Assembly: GCF_031760065.1 (NCBI RefSeq) | Contig: NZ_CP134500.1 | Location: 5,518,001-5,582,000, forward strand | DNA: 64,000 bases | Direction: 5' to 3' | Source: Streptomyces durocortorensis | GTDB taxonomy: Bacteria; Actinomycetota; Actinomycetes; Streptomycetales; Streptomycetaceae | Part shown: piece after piece, positions 1-8,864 of the stretch | Numbering within the stretch: the stretch's first letter is position 1 | Layout of the letters: every line of letters starts with the position of its first letter | Made by a program: the position numbers and the translations under genes | The notes under the pieces: model-generated | The model's input: only the letters and a program-made list of their open reading frames with translations | What the model was told of the DNA's origin: nothing | Databases searched by the model: none

Positions 1-21
1 GCGCTGGACGAGGCCAAGTAG
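1..21 (+). CDS. 3' end of an upstream gene (partial)
   Basis: The window opens in a frame of six sense codons (A-L-D-E-A-K) and a TAG stop. A perfect 12-bp hairpin follows 21 bases later, as expected after the end of a gene. Too little is visible to identify the product. The call rests on the hairpin and on the Spo0M gene starting separately at 121. Confidence 0.3.
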   Translation, partial: ALDEAK

Positions 22-42
22 CCCTCCCCGCTGTCGGAACAA

Positions 43-78
43 GTGGTGCCGCGGACCGGGCCTTCCCCGCGGCACCAC
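43..78 (+). terminator. Hairpin terminator before the Spo0M gene
   Basis: A perfect 12-bp inverted repeat (43-54 with 67-78) encloses a 12-base loop. There is no T-run, as is common for Streptomyces terminators. It separates the gene ending at 21 from the one starting at 121. Confidence 0.55.
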
Positions 79-120
79 CCCCGTACGAACCACACACGCA
101 AGACGAAGGAGAACGCCACG

Positions 121-1146
121 ATGGTGTTCAAGCGACTGCTCGGCTCCATGGGGGTCGGCGGCCCGTCCGTGGACACGGTCCTCGCCCCCGGGGCCGCGCT
201 GCCCGGTGGGGGCTTGACCGGGGAGGTTCACCTCAGCGGAGGTCGGGCCGACTTCGACATCGAGCACATCACGCTTGAGCTTCTCGCCCGTGCGGAGGCC
301 GAGCACGACGACGGCGAGCAGGAGGGCATGGTGGTCTTCGAGCGATTCGTCGTCGGCGGTGGCTTCCGCCTGGCCGAGGGCGAGCACCGCACGGTGCCGT
401 TCGCGATCACGCTGCCCTGGGAAACCCCCGTCACCGAGCTTCACGGCCAGCCGCTCGGCATCGTCCTGGGAGTGCGCACCGAGCTCGCGGTGGCCGGTGC
501 CAAGGACCAGGGCGACCTCGACCCCCTCGCGGTCCGCCCCCTGCCGGTGCAGGAGGCGATCCTGGAGGCCTTCGGGCAGCTCGGCCTCGGCTTCAAGTCC
601 GCGGACCTGGAGTACGGCCGGATCCACGGCACTGGTCAGCAGTTGCCGTTCTACCAGGAGATCGAGCTCACCCCGCCCCCGCAGTACGCCGACCGGATCA
701 CGGAAATCGAGGTGACCTTCCTGGCCGACCCCGCGGGTATGGAGGTCATCCTGGAGGCCGACAAACGAGGCGGCCTGTTCTCCGACGGCCACGACGCCCT
801 GGGCCGGCACCGCGTCAGTCACGATGACACGGATCGCTGCGACTGGAACGCGACGGTCGGCTCCTGGGCCAGCCAGCTGGCCGATGCCCACTCCGTCCGA
901 GTTTCCCACCATCCGTACGGGCACGGCGACCTGTACGACCACCACGTTCACAAAGACGAGCACAGCCACCACGGACACGACGGGCACCACGGCGGCGAAC
1001 GGTCCGGTCCCGGCATGGGCACCGTCGTCGCTGCCGGTGCGGCGGGCCTGGCCGTCGGCGTGGTCGGCGGGATGGTCGCCGCCGAAGCCGTCGACGAGAT
1101 CGGCGACTTCTTCGAAGGCGACGACGAAGAGGGCGAGGAGGCGTAA
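121..1146 (+). CDS. Spo0M-family sporulation-control protein with His-rich tail
   Basis: This 341-residue protein begins MVFKRLLGSMGVGG, typical of the Spo0M (SpoOM, arrestin-like) family, in which Bacillus Spo0M affects sporulation. The ATG at 121 has an AAGGAGA ribosome site 8 bases upstream, so it is preferred to the GTG-like opening at 43. Residues 1 to about 250 form the beta-rich family domain. Residues about 260-291 contain 12 histidines, suggesting metal binding. A Gly/Ala/Val hydrophobic stretch (about 300-320) and a very acidic tail follow. It stands alone between a hairpin terminator and the convergent sdaA. Family assignment is firm; its role in this organism is inferred. Confidence 0.85.
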   Translation: MVFKRLLGSMGVGGPSVDTVLAPGAALPGGGLTGEVHLSGGRADFDIEHITLELLARAEAEHDDGEQEGMVVFERFVVGGGFRLAEGEHRTVPFAITLPWETPVTELHGQPLGIVLGVRTELAVAGAKDQGDLDPLAVRPLPVQEAILEAFGQLGLGFKSADLEYGRIHGTGQQLPFYQEIELTPPPQYADRITEIEVTFLADPAGMEVILEADKRGGLFSDGHDALGRHRVSHDDTDRCDWNATVGSWASQLADAHSVRVSHHPYGHGDLYDHHVHKDEHSHHGHDGHHGGERSGPGMGTVVAAGAAGLAVGVVGGMVAAEAVDEIGDFFEGDDEEGEEA

Positions 1147-1208
1147 GCCGTCCTGCTTCGACGGAGCCTACGGGGTGGGCGCGGGCGGCGGGCGGGTCGC
1201 CAGCCACG

Positions 1209-1251
1209 GGCCCTGACAGCGCCGAAAGATGAAAACGCGCTGGTCAGGGCC
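1209..1251. terminator. Convergent terminator between the Spo0M gene and sdaA
   Basis: The arms 1209-1222 and 1237-1251 pair over 14 bp with one bulged base, around an A-rich loop. It lies between the stops of two convergent genes and could serve both. Confidence 0.6.
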
Positions 1252-1258
1252 TATGGCC

Positions 1259-2644
<1,386 letters not shown>

Positions 2645-2743
2645 GGGAGGACTCCTTGGGGGTTGGTAGACGCCGTTGTCTGCCGGGTGGTGCGGGGGAC
2701 AAGCGGGGCGAGAGCGGGTCAAGAAGGATGCGGGGGGGACAAG

Positions 2744-2791
2744 GGGCGGGGCACCGCGCTCACTCTCTCCAGTGTGCGCGGTGCCCCGCCC
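2744..2791 (-). terminator. Strong terminator downstream of glyA
   Basis: On the minus strand, 16 perfect base pairs (2744-2759 with 2776-2791) continue into a second 4-bp segment after one mismatch, leaving a 6-base loop. It follows the glyA stop at 2818 and lies before the sdaA start at 2644, so it should end gcvT-gcvH-glyA transcripts. Confidence 0.75.
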
Positions 2792-2817
2792 GCATGTGCG
2801 GTACCGCAGGCCAGGTG

Positions 2818-4077
2818 CTACTTCAGGCCGGGGTACAGCGGGAACTTCTCGGCCAGCGCGACCACGCGGGCCTTCAGGTCGTCCGCGTCGTAGGACGGCT
2901 TGAGGGCGGACGCGATGATCTCGGCGACCTCGGTGAACTCCTCGGCGCCGAAGCCGCGGGTGGCCAGCGCCGGGGTGCCGATCCGCAGGCCCGAGGTGAC
3001 CATCGGGGGACGCGGGTCGTTCGGGATGGCGTTGCGGTTGACCGTGATGCCCAGCTCGTGGAGCCGGTCCTCGGCCTGCTGGCCGTCCAGCTCGGAGTTG
3101 CGCAGGTCGACCAGGACCAGGTGCACGTCGGTGCCGCCGGAGAGGACGGAGACGCCGACCTCGGTGACGTCCGGCTGCACCAGGCGCTCGGCCAGGATGC
3201 GGGCGCCGTCCAGGGTGCGCTGCTGGCGCTCCTTGAACTCCTCGCCCGCCGCGACCTTGAACGAGACCGCCTTGGCCGCGATCACGTGCTCCAGCGGGCC
3301 GCCCTGCTGACCGGGGAAGACCGCGGAGTTGATCTTCTTGGCGAGCTCCTGGGTGGAGAGGATCACGCCGCCGCGCGGACCGCCGAGGGTCTTGTGCGTG
3401 GTGGTGGTGACGACATGGGCGTGCGGCACCGGGTTGGGGTGCAGCCCGGCCGCGACCAGGCCCGCGAAGTGCGCCATGTCGACCATCAGGTACGCGCCGA
3501 CCTCGTCCGCGATACGGCGGAAGGCGGCGAAGTCCAGCTGGCGCGGGTAGGCGGACCAGCCGGCGACGATCAGCTTCGGCTGGGACTCCTTGGCGAGGCG
3601 CTCGACCTCCTCCATGTCCACGGTCCCGCTCTCGTCGACGTGGTACGGGACCACGTTGTAGAGCTTGCCGGAGAAGTTGATCTTCATGCCGTGGGTCAGG
3701 TGACCGCCGTGGGCCAGGTTCAGGCCCATGATCGTGTCGCCCGGCTTGAGCAGCGCGAACATCGCGGCGGCGTTCGCCTGCGCGCCGGAGTGCGGCTGGA
3801 CGTTCGCGGCCTCGGCGCCGAACAGGGCCTTGATCCGGTCGATCGCGATCTGCTCGACGACGTCGACGTGCTCACAGCCGCCGTAGTAGCGGCGGCCCGG
3901 GTAGCCCTCGGCGTACTTGTTGGTGAGGACGGAGCCCTGCGCCTCCATGACCGCGACCGGGGCGAAGTTCTCCGAGGCGATCATTTCGAGGGTGGACTGC
4001 TGACGGTGGAGCTCGGCGTCGACGGCGGCGGCGACGTCCGGGTCCAGCTCGTGGAGGGAGGAGTTCAGAAGCGACAT
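2818..4077 (-). CDS. glyA: Serine hydroxymethyltransferase
   Basis: This 419-residue PLP enzyme interconverts serine and glycine while moving a one-carbon unit to or from tetrahydrofolate. The family motifs IASENF (residues 33-38) and [14 protein letters not shown] are present, with K229 as the PLP lysine. The ATG at 4077 lies 18 bases after the gcvH stop and has a modest AAGGGA site. Its position after gcvT and gcvH under a glycine riboswitch implies induction by glycine. The full family length and motifs leave little doubt. Confidence 0.97.
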   Translation of the reverse strand: MSLLNSSLHELDPDVAAAVDAELHRQQSTLEMIASENFAPVAVMEAQGSVLTNKYAEGYPGRRYYGGCEHVDVVEQIAIDRIKALFGAEAANVQPHSGAQANAAAMFALLKPGDTIMGLNLAHGGHLTHGMKINFSGKLYNVVPYHVDESGTVDMEEVERLAKESQPKLIVAGWSAYPRQLDFAAFRRIADEVGAYLMVDMAHFAGLVAAGLHPNPVPHAHVVTTTTHKTLGGPRGGVILSTQELAKKINSAVFPGQQGGPLEHVIAAKAVSFKVAAGEEFKERQQRTLDGARILAERLVQPDVTEVGVSVLSGGTDVHLVLVDLRNSELDGQQAEDRLHELGITVNRNAIPNDPRPPMVTSGLRIGTPALATRGFGAEEFTEVAEIIASALKPSYDADDLKARVVALAEKFPLYPGLK

Positions 4078-4095
4078 CAGGGGGTCCCTTGGGTC

Positions 4096-4473
4096 TCAGT
4101 TGCCGGAGAACGCGGTGTACTCGTCGGCGGAGAGCAGGTCGGCCGGCTCCTCCGTGACGCGCACCTTGAACAGCCAGCCGCCCTCGAAGGGAGCGGAGTT
4201 CACCAGCGAGGGGTCGTCCACGACGTCCTGGTTGAACGCCGTCACCTCACCGGTCACCGGCGAGTACAGGTCGCTGACGGACTTGGTCGACTCCAGCTCG
4301 CCGCAGGTCTCGCCCGCGGTCACCGTGTCACCGACCTCCGGGAGCTGGGCGTAGACGACGTCACCGAGCGCGTTGGCCGCGTACTCCGTGATGCCGATCG
4401 TGGCCACGCCGTCCTCGACGGCCGACAGCCACTCGTGCTCCTTGCTGTACCGCAGCTGCTGGGGGTTGCTCAT
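4096..4473 (-). CDS. gcvH: Glycine cleavage system H protein
   Basis: This 125-residue lipoyl carrier shuttles the aminomethyl intermediate between the P, T and L proteins of the glycine cleavage complex. The lipoylation site is K64 in [11 protein letters not shown]. It lies between gcvT (122 bases upstream) and glyA (18 bases downstream). No gcvP is present in this window, so the P protein must be encoded elsewhere. Length and motif match the family. Confidence 0.97.
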   Translation of the reverse strand: MSNPQQLRYSKEHEWLSAVEDGVATIGITEYAANALGDVVYAQLPEVGDTVTAGETCGELESTKSVSDLYSPVTGEVTAFNQDVVDDPSLVNSAPFEGGWLFKVRVTEEPADLLSADEYTAFSGN

Positions 4474-4539
4474 GACCTGAATTCTCCTGTACGCGGGGGA
4501 GTGCTGATGAACGGTGGTCTTACGGTGTGAGACGGAGGT

Positions 4540-4557
4540 ACGTCACTTCCGTGACGT
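4540..4557 (-). other. Intercistronic hairpin between gcvT and gcvH
   Basis: A 7-bp perfect stem with a TTCC loop lies in the 122-base gap, and a second 5-bp stem (4577-4592) lies close to the gcvT stop. The pair could be mRNA processing or stabilising elements, or weak terminators that set the T to H ratio. No T-run is seen. Confidence 0.4.
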
Positions 4558-4595
4558 CCGAGCGCGGGTGGGGAAGCCCGGTTTCTTCCGGGATA

Positions 4596-5711
4596 TCACT
4601 TCTGGCGCTTGTAGAACGGCAGCGCGACGACCTCGTACGGCTCGTGCGTGCCCCGGATGTCCACGCCCACGCCCTCGGTGCCCGGGGCGGCGAAGGCCGC
4701 GTCCACGTACGCCATGGCGATCGGCTTGCCCAGGGTGGGGGAGGGGGCGCCGGAGGTGACCTCGCCGATCACCTTGCCGTCGGCGACGACCGAGAAGCCC
4801 GCGCGGGGTACCCGGCGGCCCTCGGCGATCAGCCCGACCAGCTTGCGCGGCGGGGCGGTCTCGGCGCGCTCGGCGGCGGCGGCCAGGGCCTCGCGCCCGA
4901 CGAAGTCGCCCTCCTTCTCGAACTTCACGACCCGGCCAAGGCCTGCGTCGAACGGGGTCAGCGCGGTCGTCAGCTCGTGCCCGTACAGCGGCATGCCCGC
5001 CTCCAGGCGCAGCGTGTCACGGCAGGAGAGCCCGCACGGGATCAGGCCGTGCGCCTCGCCGGCGTCCGTCAGCGCCCGCCACAGCCGCTCGGCGTGCTCG
5101 GGCGCGACGAAGAGTTCAAAGCCGTCCTCGCCGGTGTAGCCGGTACGGGCGATGAGCGCCGGGACCCCGGCGACCGTGCCCGGCAGGCCCGCGTAGTACT
5201 TCAGCCCGTCCAGGTCGGCGTCGGTGACCGACTTCATGATCGCGGGGGACTCGGGGCCCTGGACCGCGAGCAGCGCGTACGCGTCCCGGTCGTCGCGCAC
5301 CTCGGCGTCGAAGCCCTCGGCGCGGGCGGTCAGCGCGTCCAGCACGATCTGGGCGTTGCCCGCGTTGGCGACCACCATGTACTCGGTCTCGCCCAGCCGG
5401 TAGACGATCAGGTCGTCGACGATCCCGCCGTCCTCCTGGACGATCATCGTGTAGCGGGCCCGGCCGTTGCCCACGGTGGCGATGTTGCCCACCAGCGCGT
5501 AGCTCAGGAAGGCCGCGGCCTCCGGGCCGGTGACGGTGATCTCGCCCATGTGCGACAGGTCGAAGAGCCCGGCCCGGGTCCGTACGGCGTTGTGCTCGTC
5601 GCGCTCACTGGCGTACCGCAAAGGCATGTCCCAGCCCGCGAAGTCGGTCATGGTGGCGCCGAGTGAGCGGTGCAGGGCGTCGAGGGCGGTGAGACGGGGG
5701 GCAGTGCTCAT
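4596..5711 (-). CDS. gcvT: Aminomethyltransferase (glycine cleavage T protein)
   Basis: This 371-residue T protein releases ammonia from the lipoyl-bound aminomethyl group and forms methylene-tetrahydrofolate. It has the family N-terminus (LHRSLGATMTDFAGWDMPL), the folate-binding region LFDLSHMGEI and the C-terminal barrel. It is first in the gcvT-gcvH-glyA transcript, and a tandem glycine riboswitch occupies its leader. The ATG at 5711 has a GGAG about 10 bases upstream. Confidence 0.96.
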   Translation of the reverse strand: MSTAPRLTALDALHRSLGATMTDFAGWDMPLRYASERDEHNAVRTRAGLFDLSHMGEITVTGPEAAAFLSYALVGNIATVGNGRARYTMIVQEDGGIVDDLIVYRLGETEYMVVANAGNAQIVLDALTARAEGFDAEVRDDRDAYALLAVQGPESPAIMKSVTDADLDGLKYYAGLPGTVAGVPALIARTGYTGEDGFELFVAPEHAERLWRALTDAGEAHGLIPCGLSCRDTLRLEAGMPLYGHELTTALTPFDAGLGRVVKFEKEGDFVGREALAAAAERAETAPPRKLVGLIAEGRRVPRAGFSVVADGKVIGEVTSGAPSPTLGKPIAMAYVDAAFAAPGTEGVGVDIRGTHEPYEVVALPFYKRQK

Positions 5712-5749
5712 GGGCAGTGGCTCCAGGGCATGACGACGTCAGGACGGAA

Positions 5750-5985
5750 TCCTCCCCATCTGTCATCGGAACCTGAGAGGTTCGCCGATAGCCCCGCAGG
5801 GGGTATGCCCCGGAAGAGGGCGCCCGGTCAGGGGCCTCGGCTTGCACCTTGGGTGGAGCCGCCGAAGCGGCCCGCTTTTCAGATCTGCCTCATCCACGCG
5901 GTACGGGGCCTGAGAGATTCAAGGGAGGATCTTGCTCCTTCGGCGCCCGGCTCACACTGTGGCCGGAACTCTCCCGCGCGGATTC
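5750..5985 (-). promoter_or_regulatory. Tandem glycine riboswitch of the gcvT operon
   Basis: Read on the minus strand, the gcvT leader contains two glycine-aptamer-like units. The first (about 5980-5880) has CGGGAGAG, GCCGAAGGAGCAA and AATCTCTCAGGCC. The second (about 5878-5752) has CCCAAGGTGCAAGCCG and AACCTCTCAGGTTCC followed by GACAGATGGGGA. These conserved blocks and the placement before gcvT are diagnostic of the family. The ribosome site of gcvT lies about 40 bases after the second aptamer, so either translational or transcriptional control is possible. Confidence 0.85.
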
Positions 5986-6079
5986 GAACGGCCGGTATGC
6001 AGTTGGCGGGGTCATCATCGCACGCATCGCGGCGGAGTGGGGAGGCCGGTCCGTGGCGATGTGCGAACCGCGGCGACGG

Positions 6080-6107
6080 TTGTGCCGCCTTGCCGATTCT
6101 TTACACT
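6080..6107 (+). promoter_or_regulatory. Candidate vegetative promoter for the ATPase gene
   Basis: TTGTGC (6080-6085) and TACACT (6102-6107) are separated by 16 bases, close to the sigma-HrdB consensus. They lie 43 bases before the ATG at 6150, divergent from the gcv operon. Confidence 0.4.
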
Positions 6108-6149
6108 TCAGGTGCAGGCGGGGGTGGCCCGACAGCAGGGGGATGGGCG

Positions 6150-6848
6150 ATGACGTTGCAGTGGTCGGCACCGACCGCGGGAGTGGCGCACGACGCGATG
6201 CCCGCACAGCCCGGCGCACCGGCGCAGGAGCTGCTGAACGACCGCGCGCCGGTGGTACGCGATCTGCGCGGTCGCTCCGGAGACTCCCCCGACAGCCTCG
6301 ATTTCACCGCCGGGGACATCGTGGTCGTCTCGGGCCTCCCCGGCAGCGGAAAGTCGACTCTCATCCGGCGGACCGTGCAGGGGGACGCCGTCGACTCCCA
6401 GAACACCCGGGACAGCTGGGCCGCCGCCCTTCCACGCTTACTCCCCTACGCCCTGTACCGCCCTCTGGTGCGCGCCACCCACTACCTCGGACTCCGCAAG
6501 GCCCTGCGCGCCGGCGCGTCCGTCGTCGTGCACGACTGCGGCACCCAGGCCTGGGTGCGCCGCTGGCTCGCCCGGCACGCCGCCGGCCGAGGCCGCACCC
6601 TCCATCTCATCCTGCTCGACGTGACCCCCGAGGTGGCCCGGCAGGGGCAGCGCGAACGCGGCCGCGGAGTCTCCGGTTACGCCTTCGCCCGCCACCGGCA
6701 CGCGGTGGCCCGGCTGCTCGCCGACGTCGAACAGGGGCTGCTGCCCGCGGGGTGCACCTCGGCGGTACTGCTGGACCGCGAGGCCGCGGGCGCGCTCGAC
6801 CGGATCACCTTCACGCAGGCCGAGGCCCCGCCCGCCCGATCCGGTTAG
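6150..6848 (+). CDS. P-loop ATPase/kinase-like protein with a TTA codon
   Basis: This 232-residue protein has a Walker A loop (GLPGSGKST, residues 62-70) after a short polar N-terminus. It resembles small zeta-toxin/AAA_33 type P-loop kinases whose substrates are unknown. Arginine-rich C-terminal stretches (RQGQRERGRG) may act as a lid. The ATG at 6150 follows a GGGGA site. Codon 97 (6438-6440) is TTA, rare in Streptomyces and read only by the bldA tRNA, so its translation is likely to be developmentally controlled. It lies between the glycine operon and two SseB-like genes. Function beyond ATP binding is not known. Confidence 0.8.
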   Translation: MTLQWSAPTAGVAHDAMPAQPGAPAQELLNDRAPVVRDLRGRSGDSPDSLDFTAGDIVVVSGLPGSGKSTLIRRTVQGDAVDSQNTRDSWAAALPRLLPYALYRPLVRATHYLGLRKALRAGASVVVHDCGTQAWVRRWLARHAAGRGRTLHLILLDVTPEVARQGQRERGRGVSGYAFARHRHAVARLLADVEQGLLPAGCTSAVLLDREAAGALDRITFTQAEAPPARSG

Positions 6849-6933
6849 GGTGCTGGCCGGAGAGCTTCACGGCAGCGGCCGGGGAGCGACGGCCGCGACC
6901 CGGGCCGAGACGGCTGAGAGAGGCACAGAGGCA

Positions 6934-7704
6934 GTGGACATTCCGGCACCCGTCCCGGCACACCCCCAGCAGGGGTGGCCCGCCAACGAGCTCGAAGAGG
7001 TGCTGACCGCCTCGCTCGGCGTCGATGACGCGGGCGGCCGCCTCGTCGAGGTGCTCGGCCGCAGCTCCGTGTGGGTGCCGTTGCCCAACGGCGGCACCCC
7101 CGCCAGCGCCGACCTCGACCTGCCGATGATGGAGATCGACGGGGCCGCCTTCGTCCCCGTCTTCAGCTCCGAGGGCCAGTTCCTGAGCTGCGTCGGCAGC
7201 CATATGTCCTTCGCCGTGGCGCCCGCCCGTGACTTCGCCCGGGGCCTGCCCCCGCAGGTCGGCATCGCCGTGAACCCGGGCGGCGCCGTCGGCATACCGC
7301 TGCCGCCGCCCGCCGTCGCCGAACTGTGCCGGGCCGGACGCACCGCCCTGGACGGACCCGCCACCGGCGGCCGGGTCCGGCTGTACGAGCCGGACTGGCA
7401 GCACGACCCGGTCGACTTCCTCACCGCCGTCTCCGAGGAGTTCGAGGCCTCGGGTGTGGTGAGCACCGCCCGCCGCGCGCTCGCCAGCATCGAGGGCGGC
7501 GACCCCGTCCTCTTCGTCGGCGTCGAGTTCGCCACCTGGGACGGGGCGGGCCAGAGCGCTCCCATGGACGCCCTCGGCCGCGCGCTCGGCCGCGTGGAGG
7601 TGCCCTGGCCGGTGAACCTGGTCCTGCTGGACGTGGCCCAGGACCTCGTCGGCGACTGGATGCGCGAGAAGGTGCGCCCGTTCTACCGGCGCGAGGGCCA
7701 CTGA
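6934..7704 (+). CDS. SseB-family protein, first copy
   Basis: This protein of about 256 residues is related to SseB (enhanced serine sensitivity) proteins, whose biochemical role is unclear. N-terminal domain features include the region around SVWVPLPNGG and the C-terminal half ends MREKVRPFYRREGH. The GTG at 6934 is chosen because the earlier in-frame region shows weaker coding bias and AGAGAGG sits just upstream. A second family member follows after about 150 bases and shares the C-terminal R-P-F-Y-x-R-E motif. The neighbouring serine/glycine genes are suggestive but do not prove a link. Confidence 0.75.
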   Translation: MDIPAPVPAHPQQGWPANELEEVLTASLGVDDAGGRLVEVLGRSSVWVPLPNGGTPASADLDLPMMEIDGAAFVPVFSSEGQFLSCVGSHMSFAVAPARDFARGLPPQVGIAVNPGGAVGIPLPPPAVAELCRAGRTALDGPATGGRVRLYEPDWQHDPVDFLTAVSEEFEASGVVSTARRALASIEGGDPVLFVGVEFATWDGAGQSAPMDALGRALGRVEVPWPVNLVLLDVAQDLVGDWMREKVRPFYRREGH

Positions 7705-7855
7705 CCGCGAGCGAAGGCGCCCGCGTGCCGACGATGCCGGACCGTGGCGTCAAGCCGGTGTCTGAAGCGGCGCATAAGCTGGTTTGATGGCGAAGCCGCT
7801 CCCGTGGGCCCGGAGCGGCGTGAATCCGATGGAACGACGAGGGGCGGGACCCAGG

Positions 7856-8644
7856 GTGAGTGCGTCGGGCACTGCGGCGGCAGGGCAGGTCGAGCACATG
7901 CTGCGCCAGGTGACCCCCGGGCGGTACGACAGCTACGAGGCGCTGCTCGCCGCCCTCGCCGACGGCCGGATCTGGATGCTGCTCTGGCACGGCACAGCCG
8001 GTTCACCCGACGCCCAGTACGGCAACATGGAGATCGACGGCCTGGGTTACGCCCCGTGCGTCACCTCCGCCCAGGAGCTCTCCGCCAGCGGCTGGAACCG
8101 GGCCCACGAGCTCGTCACCGGACGCGAGATCGCCCGCGCCCTGTTCCCGGACCGCTGGGGCATCTGGCTCAACCCGCACGCTCCCGGCGGCGGCGTCGGC
8201 GTCCCCTGGCTCGACCTGCGCCGGATCGCCACCGGCCTCGACCGGCTGCCCGCCGGGCCGCTCCGGCTGACCGAGCCCGCCATCGAGCTCCCGCAGTTCT
8301 ACGCCCTGCTCACGCAGAACGCCCACCGCACCGCCGCGGTCCGCTCCCTGCGCCGCGCCTGGGTCCACCCCGCGGTCGGCGTCCCGTATCTCGCCATCGG
8401 CCTCGACCTCTACGACACCGGCCGCGCCTCCGTCGAGGCGGTGCGCGCGATGATGCGGGAGTCGGTCGGCGCGGTCCCCGACGGGCTGCCGGTCTCCACC
8501 GTCGCCATGTCCGACGAGTACGACCCCGTGGCGATGTGGCTGCACGCCAACGCGCGCCCCTTCTACGACCGTGAGGCGCACGCCCCCGCGGGCTCCCCGC
8601 CCGTCGCCGCCCCCGGTTACGGATATCCGCCCCAGCACCGCTGA
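7856..8644 (+). CDS. SseB-family protein, second copy
   Basis: This protein of about 262 residues is a paralogue of the preceding gene: conserved VEHMLRQVTPGRYDSYEALL and WMLLWHG near the N-terminus, and a C-terminal WLHANARPFYDREAH matching the other copy's end. Three starts are possible. The GTG at 7856 is preferred because codon bias becomes strong only from there. An ATG at 7787 lies 6 bases after a TAAGCT box and could be a leaderless start, and an ATG at 7829 lies between. The last 20 residues are Pro/Ala/Gly rich. Function is unknown. Confidence 0.75.
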   Translation: MSASGTAAAGQVEHMLRQVTPGRYDSYEALLAALADGRIWMLLWHGTAGSPDAQYGNMEIDGLGYAPCVTSAQELSASGWNRAHELVTGREIARALFPDRWGIWLNPHAPGGGVGVPWLDLRRIATGLDRLPAGPLRLTEPAIELPQFYALLTQNAHRTAAVRSLRRAWVHPAVGVPYLAIGLDLYDTGRASVEAVRAMMRESVGAVPDGLPVSTVAMSDEYDPVAMWLHANARPFYDREAHAPAGSPPVAAPGYGYPPQHR

Positions 8645-8702
8645 GCTGCGCCGGAGGCGTGCGAGGTCCAGGCCGCCGGGGTGAACTTCCCCAGATGTCC
8701 GG

Positions 8703-8761
8703 CTTGTTAACTCCGGGCGGGAGGATGTCCCGTAACTGGACGGTTTGTTAACTGTCCGGGT
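8703..8761 (+). promoter_or_regulatory. Repeats and hairpin upstream of the peptide ABC operon
   Basis: TTGTTAACT occurs twice (GTTAAC at 8706-8711 and 8747-8752, 41 bases apart, about four helical turns). The second copy is inside an inverted repeat GGACGGTT-tgtt-AACTGTCC. Regular phasing upstream of an operon suggests a repressor or activator site. No -35/-10 pair could be chosen with confidence. Confidence 0.4.
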
Positions 8762-8864
8762 CTCGACTAGGTCTCACCGCTATCCGGACTGTTCTCTTGC
8801 GGTGTACCCCGTCTGTAGTGTGCGGCCATCAAACCTCACCACATGGCGAACCAGGGGTGGACCC

